Shown: in pieces, positions 31,832-44,404 of the stretch | Layout: every line of letters begins with the position of its first letter | How positions within the stretch are numbered: position 1 is the stretch's first letter | From: Agriotes lineatus | Taxonomy: Eukaryota; Arthropoda; Insecta; Coleoptera; Elateridae | Direction: 5' to 3' | DNA: 64,000 bases | NCBI GenBank assembly: GCA_940337035.1 | Contig: CALNHX010001054.1 | Location: forward strand, 62,001 to 126,000 | Made by a program: the position numbers and the translations under genes | The notes under the pieces: model-generated | The model's database searches: none | The model's input: only the letters and a program-made list of their open reading frames with translations | What the model was told of the DNA's origin: nothing

Positions 31832-31972
31832 ATAGTATTATTATGCAACAAGTTTAGAAAAGTGATGTTTCACTGAACAACTATGGCTGGTTTCAGTACG
31901 AGCGTTAGCGAGTACTTAAACGGCCATACGAGTTCAGTAAAACCACTTTTCTAACTTGTTGCGTATACTATT
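31832..31972. mobile_element. foldback element, 141 bp
   Basis: Outer arms ATAGTATTATTATGCAACAA and complement near 31972; an inner arm centres on CGTTAGCG at about 31908. Non-coding. Confidence 0.65.
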
Positions 31973-32111
31973 TAATCTCATTTCATAAGAAATGTAAAAT
32001 ATTAAATTTTTACATAAAAGTGACACTAAATGTCACAACATAACCAAGCTGAGCATAACTCGTTCCTATGTACTAAACCACAATAAGCAGCTCCAGTTGA
32101 TGTTATGCGTT

Positions 32112-32267
32112 ACCAGTACTGAAGTGTATTGTTGGTGGCACTGTAAGTCTACGTCAAATTCGAGGTTAGCAGGTTAGGTTTTGCTTCAGTTTTGCCACAA
32201 AACCTAACCTGCTAACCTCGAATTTATTTCAGACTTACAGTGCTACCAACATTAAACTTCAGTACTG
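32112..32267. mobile_element. palindromic foldback element F1, copy 2
   Basis: Same core palindrome as 4995-5214 (GTTGGTGGCACTGTAAGTC, GGTTAGCAGGTTAGGTTTTG), but the outer ends differ (CAGTACTGAAGT and ACTTCAGTACTG). The core is therefore shared while the tips are not. Confidence 0.7.
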
Positions 32268-32398
32268 CGAAACGTAAAACGAATCTCCGTTGCCATGCAG
32301 AAAAGTGTTGCTAATGCAGAAAAGTACCGCATTTCTAAACGATTTTGTATGTAGAAATGTAGTACATTACCAAATGAAATGCGATAATAGTTGTAATT

Positions 32399-32755
32399 TA
32401 CTATACAAGTGGGATACGTGCATCGTTAATATACGTGTGTATAAGTTACGAGTTCATAGTACCAATTATATAAGCACACAAACACAAGTATATTAATGAT
32501 GCATTATCACACATGTATTGTACAAAATTTTATCTACAACTGTCCAAAATTAAGAAAAGTGCATTCAGAAAATTGTCAGATCTGTCATTTTCAAAAATAT
32601 TTTAGTAGGCAAATGTCATTACGTCATTCATTTAACACTATTTCCGTTAGGTAACGCAGCCATCACACCACTAGTGGTGTAATGAGCTTCATGACATAAC
32701 GGAAATAGTATCAGATGAGTGACGTAATAAATTACTTATCCCACTGGAGTAGGTA
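32399..32755 (+). mobile_element. MITE family B, copy 2
   Basis: Colinear with 9644-10055: ACTATACAAGTGGGATACG start, GCATTATCACACATGTATTG block, end complement of ACTCCAGTGGGATAAG. Somewhat shorter than copy 1. Confidence 0.75.
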
Positions 32756-32827
32756 AAATAAGTTACTACATGACTTTCAAAAATTACTGTTTGACTCCAG
32801 GCCACTTGATAACGGTTTTTAACGCAT

Positions 32828-33066
32828 TCTGGTTATTATTTTTGCAGTTAGGTTAGGTTTCATGGTGACTGGTTGACATTTCATTATTTTAAATTGTATT
32901 CTTGGCTATTATAAACTTGAAATGTGATTTTATAATTAGATTTTGACTAGGTTGATATACACTAACGACAATTTCAGTTTATAATAGCCAGAACTACAAT
33001 TTAAAATAACGAAATGTCAACCAGTCAACATGAAACCTAACCTCACTGCAAAAATAATAACCAGAA
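32828..33066. mobile_element. foldback element with ~100-bp arms
   Basis: Left arm starts TTCTGGTTATTATTTTTGCA; the right arm ends with its complement. Arms remain highly similar up to GGCTATTATAAACT. Non-coding. Confidence 0.7.
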
Positions 33067-33299
33067 GCAAATGTACCAACAAAATTCATTCTAGTAACAA
33101 TCTTTGTAGCCAATGGTGTCCCTAGATTGCATTCCATATGAAAAAAATGGACTATATAATCAAACCTTTCAAGTGTTGCTTGGTTTAGCCACCCTAGAAA
33201 GCTCAACGTTTCAGGAAAAAAGTTTATTCTCGTTAGCAACTAAATAATAACATTTACTTTACTGTACCTACCTTTTCTTCTCTCATTATAATTACCTTG

Positions 33300-33740
33300 C
33301 GGTTTTGGAGTGTTGAGTCATTTTTTTAGTCTACTACTTCCTGCTATTCTTATTCTATCTTAGGCCTTTCTCTCGCTCTTTTTTCCTCGCTTTTCATTTT
33401 CAATATTTTTTCAGGTGTATTGCGTTATCCATTCATATCAGATGGCCGTACCATTGTCGTTGTTTTCGTTCTATATAATCCAGTAATAGATACAGTTTTA
33501 GATTTTCTCTTATACTTCTATTCTGTATTCAATCTCTTTCCATGGTCGTTAGTGCTAATATATGTTCATCTTTTAATGGTCAAGCATTTCTAGGGGAATA
33601 TTATCTTCTGTCTATTTTAATTTTTTCCTTTTGGCCTTTTCCATCTCTGCTTCTTTTATTTCTTCTTCATTTTCCTCATTGTTTTCGTTCTTCGGTTTAA
33701 CAGTCTCATTCTGTTTCTCTGAATCTATTTACTCTGTACG
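33300..33740 (-). mobile_element. LINE C-terminal relic
   Basis: The minus strand reads, through stops, RNTPEKILKMKSEEKRARERPK, like the WYGHVxRMxExRxPKKxLE..RRxRGRPR end of many LINE ORF2 proteins; upstream is KAEMEKAKRKKLK. The match is weak and decayed. Confidence 0.4.
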
Positions 33741-33920
33741 AGCGACTGATCGAGCCACAAATGCCACAAAGCTGCTCAGGACAACTGACATTTGGTCGTT
33801 GGCTGCTTATTGTGATTATTCACAGCAACTCAAAACTTCCCCATCGGCTACCCGTTACTCCGGGAGATTGGTCCCCCACATGAATGAATAAAATTATTAC
33901 ATTAAAATTAATAATTTGGA

Positions 33921-36230
33921 ACACTGCTTCCTACACTTATAAGCTATGCTGTTAGATTTGGCAACATTGCATCTCTGATAGTTGGTGGTCCTACATTACA
34001 GTACTCCAATTTGAAATAATTTTGCTTTAAAGAGCACAGTTTTAATCTTCATCATATTTAAAGAGCACAGTTTTAATCTTCATCATATTTAACTCTGTAA
34101 TTAACTAAAGATAGCTTCTGTAATTGTGACATTTATTTACATACTCAAGTAATACGAACACGTAACAGTATATTTATAAAAATAAAACAACTTAATCTAT
34201 GTAATCAATGGATAAAATAACATTTCTGTTATTATTTTAAATTTTGTAATTTTTTATACACCACTGCTGATTAAGACTACAACATATTATGCAAAAACTA
34301 TGGTGGTGCTACTGTAAATAGTATTATTTGAACATAATAAACTTATTTGTTCAGTAACATGTTAGCTTTTCACTTACCTTTAGGTCGGCGTTCTATATTT
34401 TTAACTTCAAAAATTGCTCGCTATAAGAGTGCACTTGAGGCCCGTCTCTAGCTACAGTGAAGACGTCGCGAATTCTTTAATTACTAAGATGTTAAAGGTA
34501 AGCGCCAACAAGTTTGACTCAAGCACACTGATATAGGTAAAGAAACTTATAACTTTACTATATATTTACAATACAACTATTGAACCTTCCCAAAGTTTCA
34601 ATGAAAACGAAAGAAAGCAATACCTTTAGCTAACTTTATTGTTAACACTCGTATTCATTAAGTTGGACAATCATTCATTAATGCACTAATATTCGAACGG
34701 GGTACCCCAAATTAACTTATACCAAATATTTCTAATGGGTACACATTGTTCTTATTTCAGTTATACGCGAAATATTATCAGATTATAGTTAATTCACTTA
34801 TCTGTTTTGTTGTTATACTTGTATTATCGATCACCAGCCCTAAGAAGCTCTAGAAATCCACTAACCCCGCTTCGCCGGTTAGTCCTCCCCTACAACTGTC
34901 AGCCTGACAAACACCAATCGCCGGATGTCACCTACCGCAAGTAGACACCAAAACTGCGTGACGAATTTCAGAAGACGAGCTTCCCGTAATTTTTCCGCCT
35001 AATACTTGTTGCTATAATATTGACTTACGAAATAGACTGAGATAGATGCAAAATAACTATACATACCCGGTACTTAACAGGCAATAAGCTATGCAATGTT
35101 TTGCGTGGTTCATATATCGTCATAATTGACTTCGGATTCTCCGTCCGACGGAAAGTGACACCTCATTTTTAATATCCGCTTCAAGCGTGGTCGGCCAGTA
35201 TCAAAATACTATAACCGAAACCACGAGAAATTACGAGTTTCACATTATTTTCCACGAAAACCTTTTGCACAATTAAATGCTGTCACTCGTTTTTGAAAAC
35301 CAAATCTGTTATCCAATTTCTACCTTTTTTTCTTTTTTAACAAACCTTGTAACTCTGATACTAATTTTTATAAGCTTTCACCACGTTTTCCCACTTGATC
35401 GTTTATTCACCACTATTTATACCGTAAACTACTACCATTAGTACACTATGCTTTTCGCACCTGACAAACATCTAAATTTGTGTGACGTAAATTGTTCCAT
35501 AAACTTCATAAAACTGTTGATGTCATCATTTAAAAACACTTTTACTTTTTCTGTATGTGTTTCCAATATTTGTTTTCTTCGACATTCAAAATTTGTCCTT
35601 TCTTGAGGCGCTTTTGACTACAAATGGTAAATTTGGAAATACGCTTGGGACAGCATTTTCAGCTAATCGAGGGTAATGCGGCATCAGCTTCTGCAGTTCC
35701 TCACTCTCATTTCTAACGTTTAAAAATGTCTTTTACGTTAAAATGTATTTCACATAGCATGACAGCACTTTTTGTTGGGTTTTAACGTTCTCGTGGTATA
35801 ATTGCACAAAGCCATGCTTTCTTTCGGATCTCATCCATTGGAAAAGCAAATGTTGTTATAGTTTGCATACGATTTTCTTTTAAGGTATTGTCGTGGTTGG
35901 TACACAGCGTCTTCGTGGCAATCTAAATATAAAATTAAAAGTTACAAGAAATGCACTAAAAATGAGGTTATGTTGTTACCTTGGTTGTATTTCAGTGAAA
36001 TACTTAATAAAAGCTAGCAGCAATTTTACTTTCACTTATCACGAACAGTATAGTAATATGAATAAATACATTTCTTCAAACTTAGAGCAGTCCAACGTCC
36101 AACATATTAATATTTAATCATGCGCCGCATTTGAACAGACATTTATAAATAAACAGTAAAAAATTGGCCTACCAGCAGCGTTGCCAAATCTCCAACAGCA
36201 TGGCTTCCAAGTGTAGGAGGCCGTGCTATA
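33921..36230. mobile_element. 2.3-kb element with ~50-bp terminal inverted repeats
   Basis: TCCTACACTT..AAGC.ATGCTGTT..GATTTGGCAAC at 33929-33975 is inverted at 36178-36222. No transposase frame lies inside. A 31-bp tandem duplication (34029-34090) and a small GC-rich patch with CCGCTTCGCCGG (34866-34880) are within. Family unknown. Confidence 0.6.
34029..34090 (+). repeat. 31-bp tandem duplication
   Basis: AAAGAGCACAGTTTTAATCT... occurs twice head to tail with no difference. Recent by its identity. Confidence 0.9.
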
Positions 36231-37267
36231 TCTTTTTTACGTATGAAAGAATTTATATGAAATTTGGTACAAAAGTATTAGATATAATTTCAAATTGACA
36301 GACAGATATATTTCCCAGTAAATGGCCTTAACTTTGATTTTTTAAACGGATCGCTCTATATTGTTTTATACCTTTTATCACTTACAAATCAAATTACATA
36401 CGAAAGTATTGTTAAATTTAAATTTGCTATCTAAAAAATTGTATGCAATTTAATTTTTTACCATAGAAAAACGTGACTGGAGAAACATGTGTTCTAATTA
36501 ACTTTACTAACTCATATAATAGCTATTTCATCATTTAGGTCAATAACAAATTTTTCGTGAAAAAATAAAATTTGCTAAACATTAAAAAAGTCTTTTTAAA
36601 TAGCTCCTACTAAGTGACTATTTTTCAATTAAATAGAAAACTGAATTACAAATCAGCGATGTGCATCACACACTTTATGTTGATCTAAAACTGAATACTG
36701 TTTTTTCTAACTTGTTAAAGTAGCATACCTTTCCACACTCTCCTTAAAATAGTTAGGAAATGAATATTTCCCAATTGTTTTAAAAACAGTAGGAAATAGA
36801 GGTACTGAACATTTATTCATGTAAAAAAGTGACTTTGTAGATAAAATATTGTGTCTGCCACGTGTGGAAACTCGGTTATTTAATCACTCGACTCGTATCG
36901 TGCCTGAATATCCTTCATTTCCACACATGGTAGACAAAACAAAATTTTCAAAGAAAAATTTGGCAACACTGTCGTACGTAGTTTGAATTGTAGATTCTGG
37001 AAAATAAAAAACATCCAGAGTAATCAACAAAGGGTTGAATATACGTACTACAAAAAGTACTCTTTGTGTATACAGACTTGCAATAACATTGAAAAGCAAA
37101 TTTGGATTGTTTACAGTTTATTCGTCAAAATAGAAAAATTATAAGAGAAAGAATATTTGTAAAAAATGGGCGCATTCAGACGACACAACAGTTGTACAAC
37201 TGTTGAGTGAAAGTTCTCTGAATGCGACCGCTCACTTAGCCGCTCAGTCGTAGCGGTCGCCATTTTA
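36231..37267. other. intergenic; one small foldback
   Basis: At 36826-36960, GTCTGCCACGTGTGGAAA pairs with TTTCCACACATGGTAGAC. From 37150 to 37262 the DNA turns GC-rich with CCGCTCA motifs. No gene seen. Confidence 0.45.
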
Positions 37268-38681
37268 AGGTCTATTCAGACTGGCGGTAGCGGCACGGCA
37301 GCGGTGCGGTAGCGGTTTGGTAGCGGCGCGAATTCTGGGCGGTTTTTAGACTAGTAGGTATTCATACTGAGCGCGGTAGTTCGACGGTGAGTTTATTTAC
37401 AAGCGGCGTTCAGAGGCGTGCAGTCGATAATAAGTTTTTAAAAAAATTTTGCAAGTAGTTCGGAGAGTTCCGATGAAGAGTAGCCGATGTTTTTGAAAAT
37501 TGAGTCTGCCATTACTCTTAATTCTAAAAAACTTTTCTTAATACTTTTTTTGTTTCCTCTTCTAATAAAGGTAGTTTACTCTTGGATTTTTTTTAAATTG
37601 ATTCTAAAAACACCCTCTATATTAATTAATTTGATTGACTTTCTCAAAATCTTGGTTTGAGAACAAGCAGGAACGATTCCTAGAATATTAACATGGTTGG
37701 TTTAGAAATTATATATTAATAAATCGTTCAATCAAATTTATTTTTATGCCCGTTTCGTTAGCATTGAAAAGCTAACTTGTTGAGACGTTTAAATTAAGTT
37801 TTTAAACAGTTACTTATTTGATGAACTAATTAGGAAAATGAGATTAGATTGTACATATAAAAAAATGCATATTTTTATTCTTATCATTGTATAAGTTGAC
37901 TTAATTGGTGAAAATTTAGCACTCACGTTTTTATATTTTAAATTAAATAAATCGTTAATGAAACAGTTTATTTTAAAATTATGCTATTAGTAATAAATGT
38001 TTAATGAAATCTCGTTGCTGAGAATTATTTGAACCAACGGGATTTCATATTTGACAATTCGCAGAACAAATTATTTTCCACACTGTTAAATATTTGAAAA
38101 TAAACTGTTTCGTCAAGGATTTATTTAAAAATAAAAAAGGAAGTACTCATTCCGCCCCAATTAAATCAATTATACAATCATAAGGATAAAAATTGTTTAT
38201 CTGTAAAATATAACCTCATTCTTCTATTTTTAGTTCATCAAATAATTAACTGTTTAAAAACTTAGCGTAAACGTCTGAATAAGTTAGTTTTTAAATGCAA
38301 ACGAAACGCGAGTAAAAATTAATTTGATTGAACAATTTAGCTGCATAGTTAATTTCCAAACCCAAAATGTTTGGTTGCTCTTCCATGTTGTGGCACAATC
38401 ACATCCGCCTGCAATTACGGACGGTACCGAACTGCATATTTCACTCTAAATTATTGTTGTGTTTTCATCTAACCGCGCGGTTTCTTCATAAAAATCGCTC
38501 CCCGATCGATCGAAACCGCTCCGCCGGGCTATCGCCATATCCTCGCCGGCTTGTCGCTACCTCTCCGCTTCCGCGCAGCTTGTTAGTCTGAATCATATCA
38601 TTTAAAAACGTGCAGAGCGATTGCTGAGCGGTTTCAGGACCGTTCCGCTACCGCGCCGCTACCGCCAGTCTGAATCTGCCT
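37268..38681. mobile_element. PIF/Harbinger-like non-autonomous element
   Basis: 1414 bp. Ends AGGTCTATTCAGACTGGCGG and its near-complement at 38658-38681, flanked by TTA on both sides (37265-37267, 38682-38684), the target size and sequence of PIF/Harbinger elements. Subterminal regions repeat GGTAGCGG/CCGCTACC many times. No transposase frame. Confidence 0.75.
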
Positions 38682-38959
38682 TTATGTAGCGCATTTCAAA
38701 ACCGCTCACTGATCAGAAACCGCTCAGTAAAATGGACGTGTTTACCGCGCCAAACAAATTTAAATAAAGATTATTAGGTACTAATTAGTGTTAGATAGTA
38801 TCTACATAATTACCTACTTTCCTACTACACTATTTACTCTTTAATTTATCTTACTAATCTCATCAAATAATGTTTACTCCTTTATTTGAACAAAATATAA
38901 TGATATTACACTTTAATTTGTTATTGATAGTATCATCGCTCATAATAGATTGGTTTACT

Positions 38960-39608
38960 TGGAAATTCGAATAAAAATGTAAATACATTATTTATTTCAC
39001 GTATTACAGTTGATTTGTAACTCTAACACAAAAACAAAACATTCAGCTGTATTTATAGGTTAAAATCGGAGAAGGTAGAGTCTTACATTTTGCAAGGCGT
39101 TTTCATTACATTTACACTTATTATTGTACCAGTTGCTTCAAATTTGCGGATCATTCTGTCAACAGTAGTGTGGCTTGGAATTGGTCGATTCGGATATTCT
39201 GCAGCAAACATATCACTCACTGCACGTGCACTATTACCAGAATAGTACCATTTCACCATTAGGACCGTTTCATTCAACGAATACATGATATTATCACAGA
39301 ATTACTTAAAAGACTTCTACATTTATTATCAAGACGCTAACATGACAGCTAACTAACAATTGTTTTTTGTTTCAACGATTCCAAGGCACTACTTATTTTT
39401 GCTAAAATAGTAGTTTTAATTTCCTTAATTTTAACCCTTGTATGTACAAAAATAAGTAATGATATGGTAGTATAGAGTATTTTTTTCTCTACAAGAAACA
39501 TATTTACACTTTTTCTCTAAAATCATTTGGGGAGCCAATATTTGAACATTAAGAATTTAACATGGAAATCCCTATGGTGCGTGAACCAATTCTACACCCT
39601 GTATATAA
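38960..39608 (-). pseudogene. DUF4817-type transposase N-terminal fragment
   Basis: The frame 39286-39083 reads MYSLNETVLMVKWYYSGNSA...AAEYPNRPIPSHTTVDRMI, a clear DUF4817 helix-turn-helix of about 60 residues, then is lost. Upstream, GTGCGTGAACCAATTCTACA followed by CCCTGTATA at 39580-39606 is a plausible left end of this mariner-related family. No DDE domain. Confidence 0.7.
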
Positions 39609-40540
39609 CCATATAAATCCTTAATGTTTAAGTCGTGAATAAATAGCCACATAAATTAATTGATGTTTAATCCAGCGCATATAAATAAATAGTGTATTGT
39701 TGTTAGAAATAGTTCATAGTTTAAGTAATTGGTGTGTTTGTAAATACTAATAATTACTCGTTGTAAATAAATGTTTAATGCAAGAAGCGTCGTATAATTT
39801 TTAAATAGCCCGTAAAAACGTAACAATATTGACATGTCTACTAGCTTTTGAGCTCACCACGTAGGTGGTCTTATTCTAATCAAAATAATCTTTGCGTTGT
39901 TAAAATTGAGCTGTACATAAAAAAGTTACCAAAGAAAAGTTTTTCAACGTCTTTAATATACGCTGCATTTTTGCTAGATCAAATTATGGTTGAAGAGCCT
40001 TCAAAATTATCTACAAAATAAGTACAAATATACGGTACTCCCCACCCAATAAAAGCGCCTTTCGGTGCGTTCCAAGAATACTTCGACACTCAGCATCACT
40101 CCGTTTCGTTAGTACAATGAAATGTTGTGACCCAGTTATTTATTAAAAAAAACCCCAAAAAATATTTTTTTTTTGCCATCTCCATATCTCAAAAGTTAAT
40201 TTTGCCTTCATTTTCGGAAGACCTATCGTATGAAAACGATCCAAAATTTCAGGAAGGTTCCTGGCGACCGGAATCGTGTACACATACGAACATACGTACA
40301 CCGCACAGCACGTTTAGTCACCCCCAATACAAGGGGGGGGGATCTAGTTGGCTGGGGTCTTCACCAAAAGATCCGCACAGCCGAAACGGAGATTTGGTAT
40401 AGTGGGTTAATTAGTCGGTTGACAGGAATTTTACAGATATTTGATTCAGAGTGGTTTTCGATATGAGGGAATTTCAATACTTCGTACACTTCTACATATT
40501 AATTTGTAAAATTTTCTACCGACTACCTAATAATATATAC
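39609..40540. other. no gene seen
   Basis: Contains a G-rich run at 40332-40341 and short frames with no recognisable product. Possibly an unrecognised repeat. Confidence 0.35.
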
Positions 40541-40884
40541 TTTTTACAAGAAACGACGAAGGAAGTATTTTAATCACGAAACAATCACCTTCCCAGATTT
40601 CTTCAGATCTTCACGTTTCAGGGTCCCTAGATGACGAAAAACAGGTTTTCTCAATTCCGTCCGTCCGTCTGTCTTTCTGTCTGCCTGTTGCCGGTATATC
40701 TCAAAAACTAATTGTTGGAAGGAGACGATATTTTGCATGCAGATTATATGCCTTCCTGGCATGAAACCGAGAAAATTTCGGTAAAATATATACAGAGTGA
40801 GCACCTAAAAAAAGATTTTTTCTATTTTTGATTTAACTCAAGAACTATTAAATGAAAGTAATATTTTGCACATAGCTCAGGTTT
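40541..40884 (+). repeat. composite repeat R, GTCY-microsatellite part
   Basis: Contains CAGGGTCCCTAGATGACG, a (GTCY)n run at 40660-40688, and ACAGAGTGAGCACCT at 40794. The same block occurs inverted at 49685-49925, continuing at 47528-47500. Confidence 0.65.
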
Positions 40885-40916
<32 letters not shown>

Positions 40917-41455
40917 TGTACAGGCAGCAGTAGAAAACTGATAATGCCCGAATCTCGTACAAATTTGTGTTTAAATATAATTATGTAAAATAAGTGTAAC
41001 AATGTGTATATATATAATTTCGTTTCATAGATTTATAGTTTGCTGCAACAATCCCAACCAATATCACAGTAGCCATCACAGTTATATTTGAGATAAATAA
41101 TGATTGTATAGATTTTTAAATCGCAATAAAGAGGGCGCTGAAACCATTTGCCTTGGAAGGCTATTCCAGTGTTCCACGACCCGGTTAACTAGAATGTTTT
41201 TGTGGTTGTCATGTTTAAACTTGGACTTCTTGATTTTCATGTCATGTCCTCTCAAGTTCCGGGGGAGGGACATGTTGAAGAAACCAAGAAGTTCTGGGGA
41301 GTCGTAAGAACCTTTAAGGATCTTGTAAGTTTCGACGATGTCAATACGTTGTCTTCTCGTGGATAGTGTAGCAATGTTTAGTTGTCTAAGTCGATCTTCA
41401 TAAGGCAGGTTTCAGATATTTCGCACAAGTCTTGTAGCTTTTCGTTGGATCTATG
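40885..41455 (-). mobile_element. CR1/L2-like LINE, 3' end
   Basis: The minus frame reads TLSTRRQRIDIVETYKILKG, then NMSLPRNLRGHDMKIKK and NILVNRVVEHWNSLP..MVSAPSLLRFK, ending at 41082. This is the standard C-terminus of these LINEs. One in-frame TAG lies near 41415. It ends in a (TAAA)n tail, seen as (ATTT)n at 40885-40914 on the plus strand. Heavily 5'-truncated. Confidence 0.8.
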
Positions 41456-41463
41456 AAGAAAAA

Positions 41464-41876
41464 AGGCATATACCTTAAAAATCAATTTTTGTTTATTTTT
41501 GCTTTAGTTTAGAAATAAATACAAGTAATAATTTGCACATAGGTCGGGCTTTACACTTAACAAAAATGGGACCCAACAGATACCGAGTAAATGTAAAAAG
41601 AGTAAAAAAAGGGCAAGAATAAGTTCTGTTTAATATAGCCTCGCATCTCACAGATCCGAGAGATGCTGGATGGTCCAGTGGAACAGACGGGTAAATCCTA
41701 AATTGCATTCGCAGGCGCTGTAGTTCGAATCTCACCAGCGGTAATGTTTTTTATTTGAAAATTGATGTAATTCGCTTTAGAAAGTGTTTCCTGTTATAAT
41801 TTCAGTATTATTAGGAACGTTAAGATATTTTTACCCCTAGTTTTCTTTCATTTTTAAAATTGTTTAATGTCACAAC
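41464..41876 (+). repeat. composite repeat R with tRNA-like module
   Basis: 41482-41550 repeats, with divergence, the sequence left of the LINE (40818-40884). Then 41668-41735 has a tRNA-like module, with a GGTCCAGTGGAACAGACGGG A-box-like region and a GTAGTTCGAATCTC B box. Then the shared body GATATTTTTACCCCT follows. The body is interrupted by the hAT element at 41877. Confidence 0.6.
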
Positions 41877-43332
41877 TAGTGATGGGCTTATTCAAATGAA
41901 AAATAACCGGTTATCCGGTTACTGAAATAACCTATGTAACTCGGTTTTCGTTCCAAGTATTCGAATCAAAAATAACATGCTGATACGTACTACGCTTTGA
42001 ATATAAAACCTGTATTCAAAGGTACTACGTGCTATATCTCAGCGACCTACGCAGTGCTCGAAATTCTGTAAATATAAATACGTCATGACTCATAAACACA
42101 GCAGGTTGTACTGAAAACACCATTTGGTTATCGCGTACCTACCTCCTATCATAAAAAATATCAAATTAACAAATTCTGGGGACTGAAACCGGAACGCCTA
42201 AAAACTGCAAACGCATCAAGCTATAAAACAATTTTTTATTTGCTTACATCTCTAAAGGTTCAAAACAGGAGGCGGCGCCTTTAACCCGCCCGATCGATAA
42301 AGATAAACGTTTTACCACTGTTTTTATTGAAAGTAAGGTTTGGGAAAATTTGCAGCTAATTAATACATTTCAATAAAAAGCCAAAGCAGTGTAATAGTTA
42401 AACATAAATATATTTCAACCAACAATGTGGTCTTCTTCAGTATGGGAAAATTATCTGCAATACAATACAGTACACGTTAGGTTAATGAGATTATAAATAT
42501 TTGAACATTTTTCTACGTCTTACCATTACTGTTTTTATTGCGATTAGCAAGCAGTCCCGCATATTTCTTTCTTTCTACACTTCTTAATAAATACCTCTTA
42601 ATTTCCAATACATAACACATAATGTACGGTCGGCGCCTTAGAAATCGAAGACACTACACACTATTATGATATATTTTGCATGTATTTTTTAAGAGTATAA
42701 ACTGGGTTTTTGCAGTTATTATGGGTTTAATTGTTATGTCAGATTGTTTATTGTTTGTCAATTATAAAATGCCATCTCACATTAATAAAGTAACCAGAGC
42801 AAGAATACTCCAAAGACTCGAAGAACATATTACGTGTCCCGATTTCTAAGGCGCCGACGGTACATATTATGTTTTGGTTATAGATTGGAAGAATGTACGA
42901 GTAATCGAGTTAATGCAGAATAATAGCGAGCCGTAAAACATACAATTACAACAATATATTATTATATTATTATAAATCGCCAGCAACCGAAAACAATAAA
43001 GGTGTAACCAGATATATTTCATTCATATCCACAATTACTTATGCACAAACTCCTTAGAAATCAAATAAAAATCATTTATACAATTACTATAATAATTAAC
43101 GATTAACTGAGTTCCTCTGCTGTCTGCAAGTTACGATGTCGATGCAGATGACGGTGAACCGATGTCGATGCAGATGACGGTGAACCGCCAACCGGAAAAC
43201 CGGCTGACTTAATCGAAACGAATCGAGAGCCAAAATTGATTCGAATGATTATTCAAATAATCAATCGGTTATTAATATGATTCGAATGCAAATAATTCAG
43301 TTATGAAAATTGTCCGGTTATGCCCATCACTA
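41877..43332. mobile_element. hAT non-autonomous element, 1456 bp
   Basis: Termini TAGTGATGGGC and GCCCATCACTA with a perfect 8-bp target duplication GTCACAAC (41869-41876, 43333-43340). Subterminal motifs of GGTTA/TAACC and ATTCGAAT occur on both sides. It split a copy of repeat R. No transposase. Confidence 0.9.
42624..42868. mobile_element. MITE nested in the hAT element
   Basis: CGGTCGGCGCCTTAGAAATC at 42627 is mirrored by GATTTCTAAGGCGCCGACGG at 42842-42861. GTAC and ATAAT-like flanks occur on both sides. About 240 bp, no coding. Confidence 0.65.
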
Positions 43333-43659
43333 GTCACAACGTTCACTTGCATATTTTTTTATTGGAATTGTGTTTCAGAATCGTGTTTTCTGTTCTTATT
43401 TCATTTGAGGTGTATTTTGTTATTTTATTTAGTTTTTTATTTTTAAATCTTGAATAAAAAATTTTTGATTTATTTTTGAATACCTACCTGTTTGTTTTGA
43501 ATACATCATATATCCGGAAATAAATGTAGAAGCGATACAGCAACTTGAGTATTTTTTCTGACATACATCGTTAGTGTACTGAGGGGCGCAAAAATGTTGG
43601 CTTGCCTACAATAAAAGTTTGCCTATTGCGGATTTAAAAAAAAATTATTCTAAGCAAAA

Positions 43660-44390
43660 TTTAAATGCTATTTAGGAGTTTGTCTTGTATTGCGACGCTT
43701 AACATTTTCAACTGGTTCTGTGTATATGCTGCTGAAAATGTAATGTGGTATTGAACATCACACCAAGATAGAGTATTTCGTATGCTCTTTTAATACAAAT
43801 ATTATCGATAGCATAATTTTTAATAATGGGTTTAGTATTTTTTGTGAAAGTCACAACATAACATTTTGAAATATTAAAGTAGAGTTTATTATGTTACTCC
43901 ACTGACATACTTTGTTCAATCATCAAAGATTCAAAATAGATATATGTATTTAAACATAGAGTAGGGAATTTTATTTTACTAAAATGGTTAGGGATGCAAT
44001 ATTAGTATGTTAATTTATTAATATAAGTTAATTTTATTTTTAGTTCTTGTAGTATCGTAGCACTTGCTAATTAAGTTAAATATTATTATTATTATTTTGT
44101 AAGCTCTTACAGTCATTTAGTGTATTTATCTTAGCATAAAGTTTTAAATCATTAGCAAATAATACAGTTTGAAAATTTACAACAGTACACAAATAATTAA
44201 TAAATAAAAATAATAGTGGCGCAAGGTAAAACCATTGGGGTACACCAGAATTTGGTGTTGTTTTGCAAGATATTTGAATTTAATATAAATTGTTCTATTT
44301 TGCAAATAAGATTTTAGAAAATTTCTGACTGATTTGTTAAGACCAAATATTAAAAACTGGGCTAGTCATTTCTAACGCCATATTAAATTT
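43660..44390 (-). mobile_element. Jockey/R1-like LINE relic (reverse transcriptase end)
   Basis: The minus strand reads NKSVRNFLKSYLQNRTIYIK, then in another frame WCTPMV (for GVPQGS) and VVNFQTVLFANDLKLYAK, where the catalytic FADD has become FAND. Further down, CYVVTFTKNTKPIIKNYAID and YEILYLGVMFNTTLHFQQHI follow. Stops and frame changes throughout. It ends just downstream of the zinc-finger frames. Confidence 0.7.
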
Positions 44391-44404
44391 GATATATATC
44401 AAAT

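Noticed and set aside
33631..33891. 86-codon plus-strand frame rich in Ser and Phe
   Set aside because: Mostly antisense of a decayed LINE C-terminus; no independent support.
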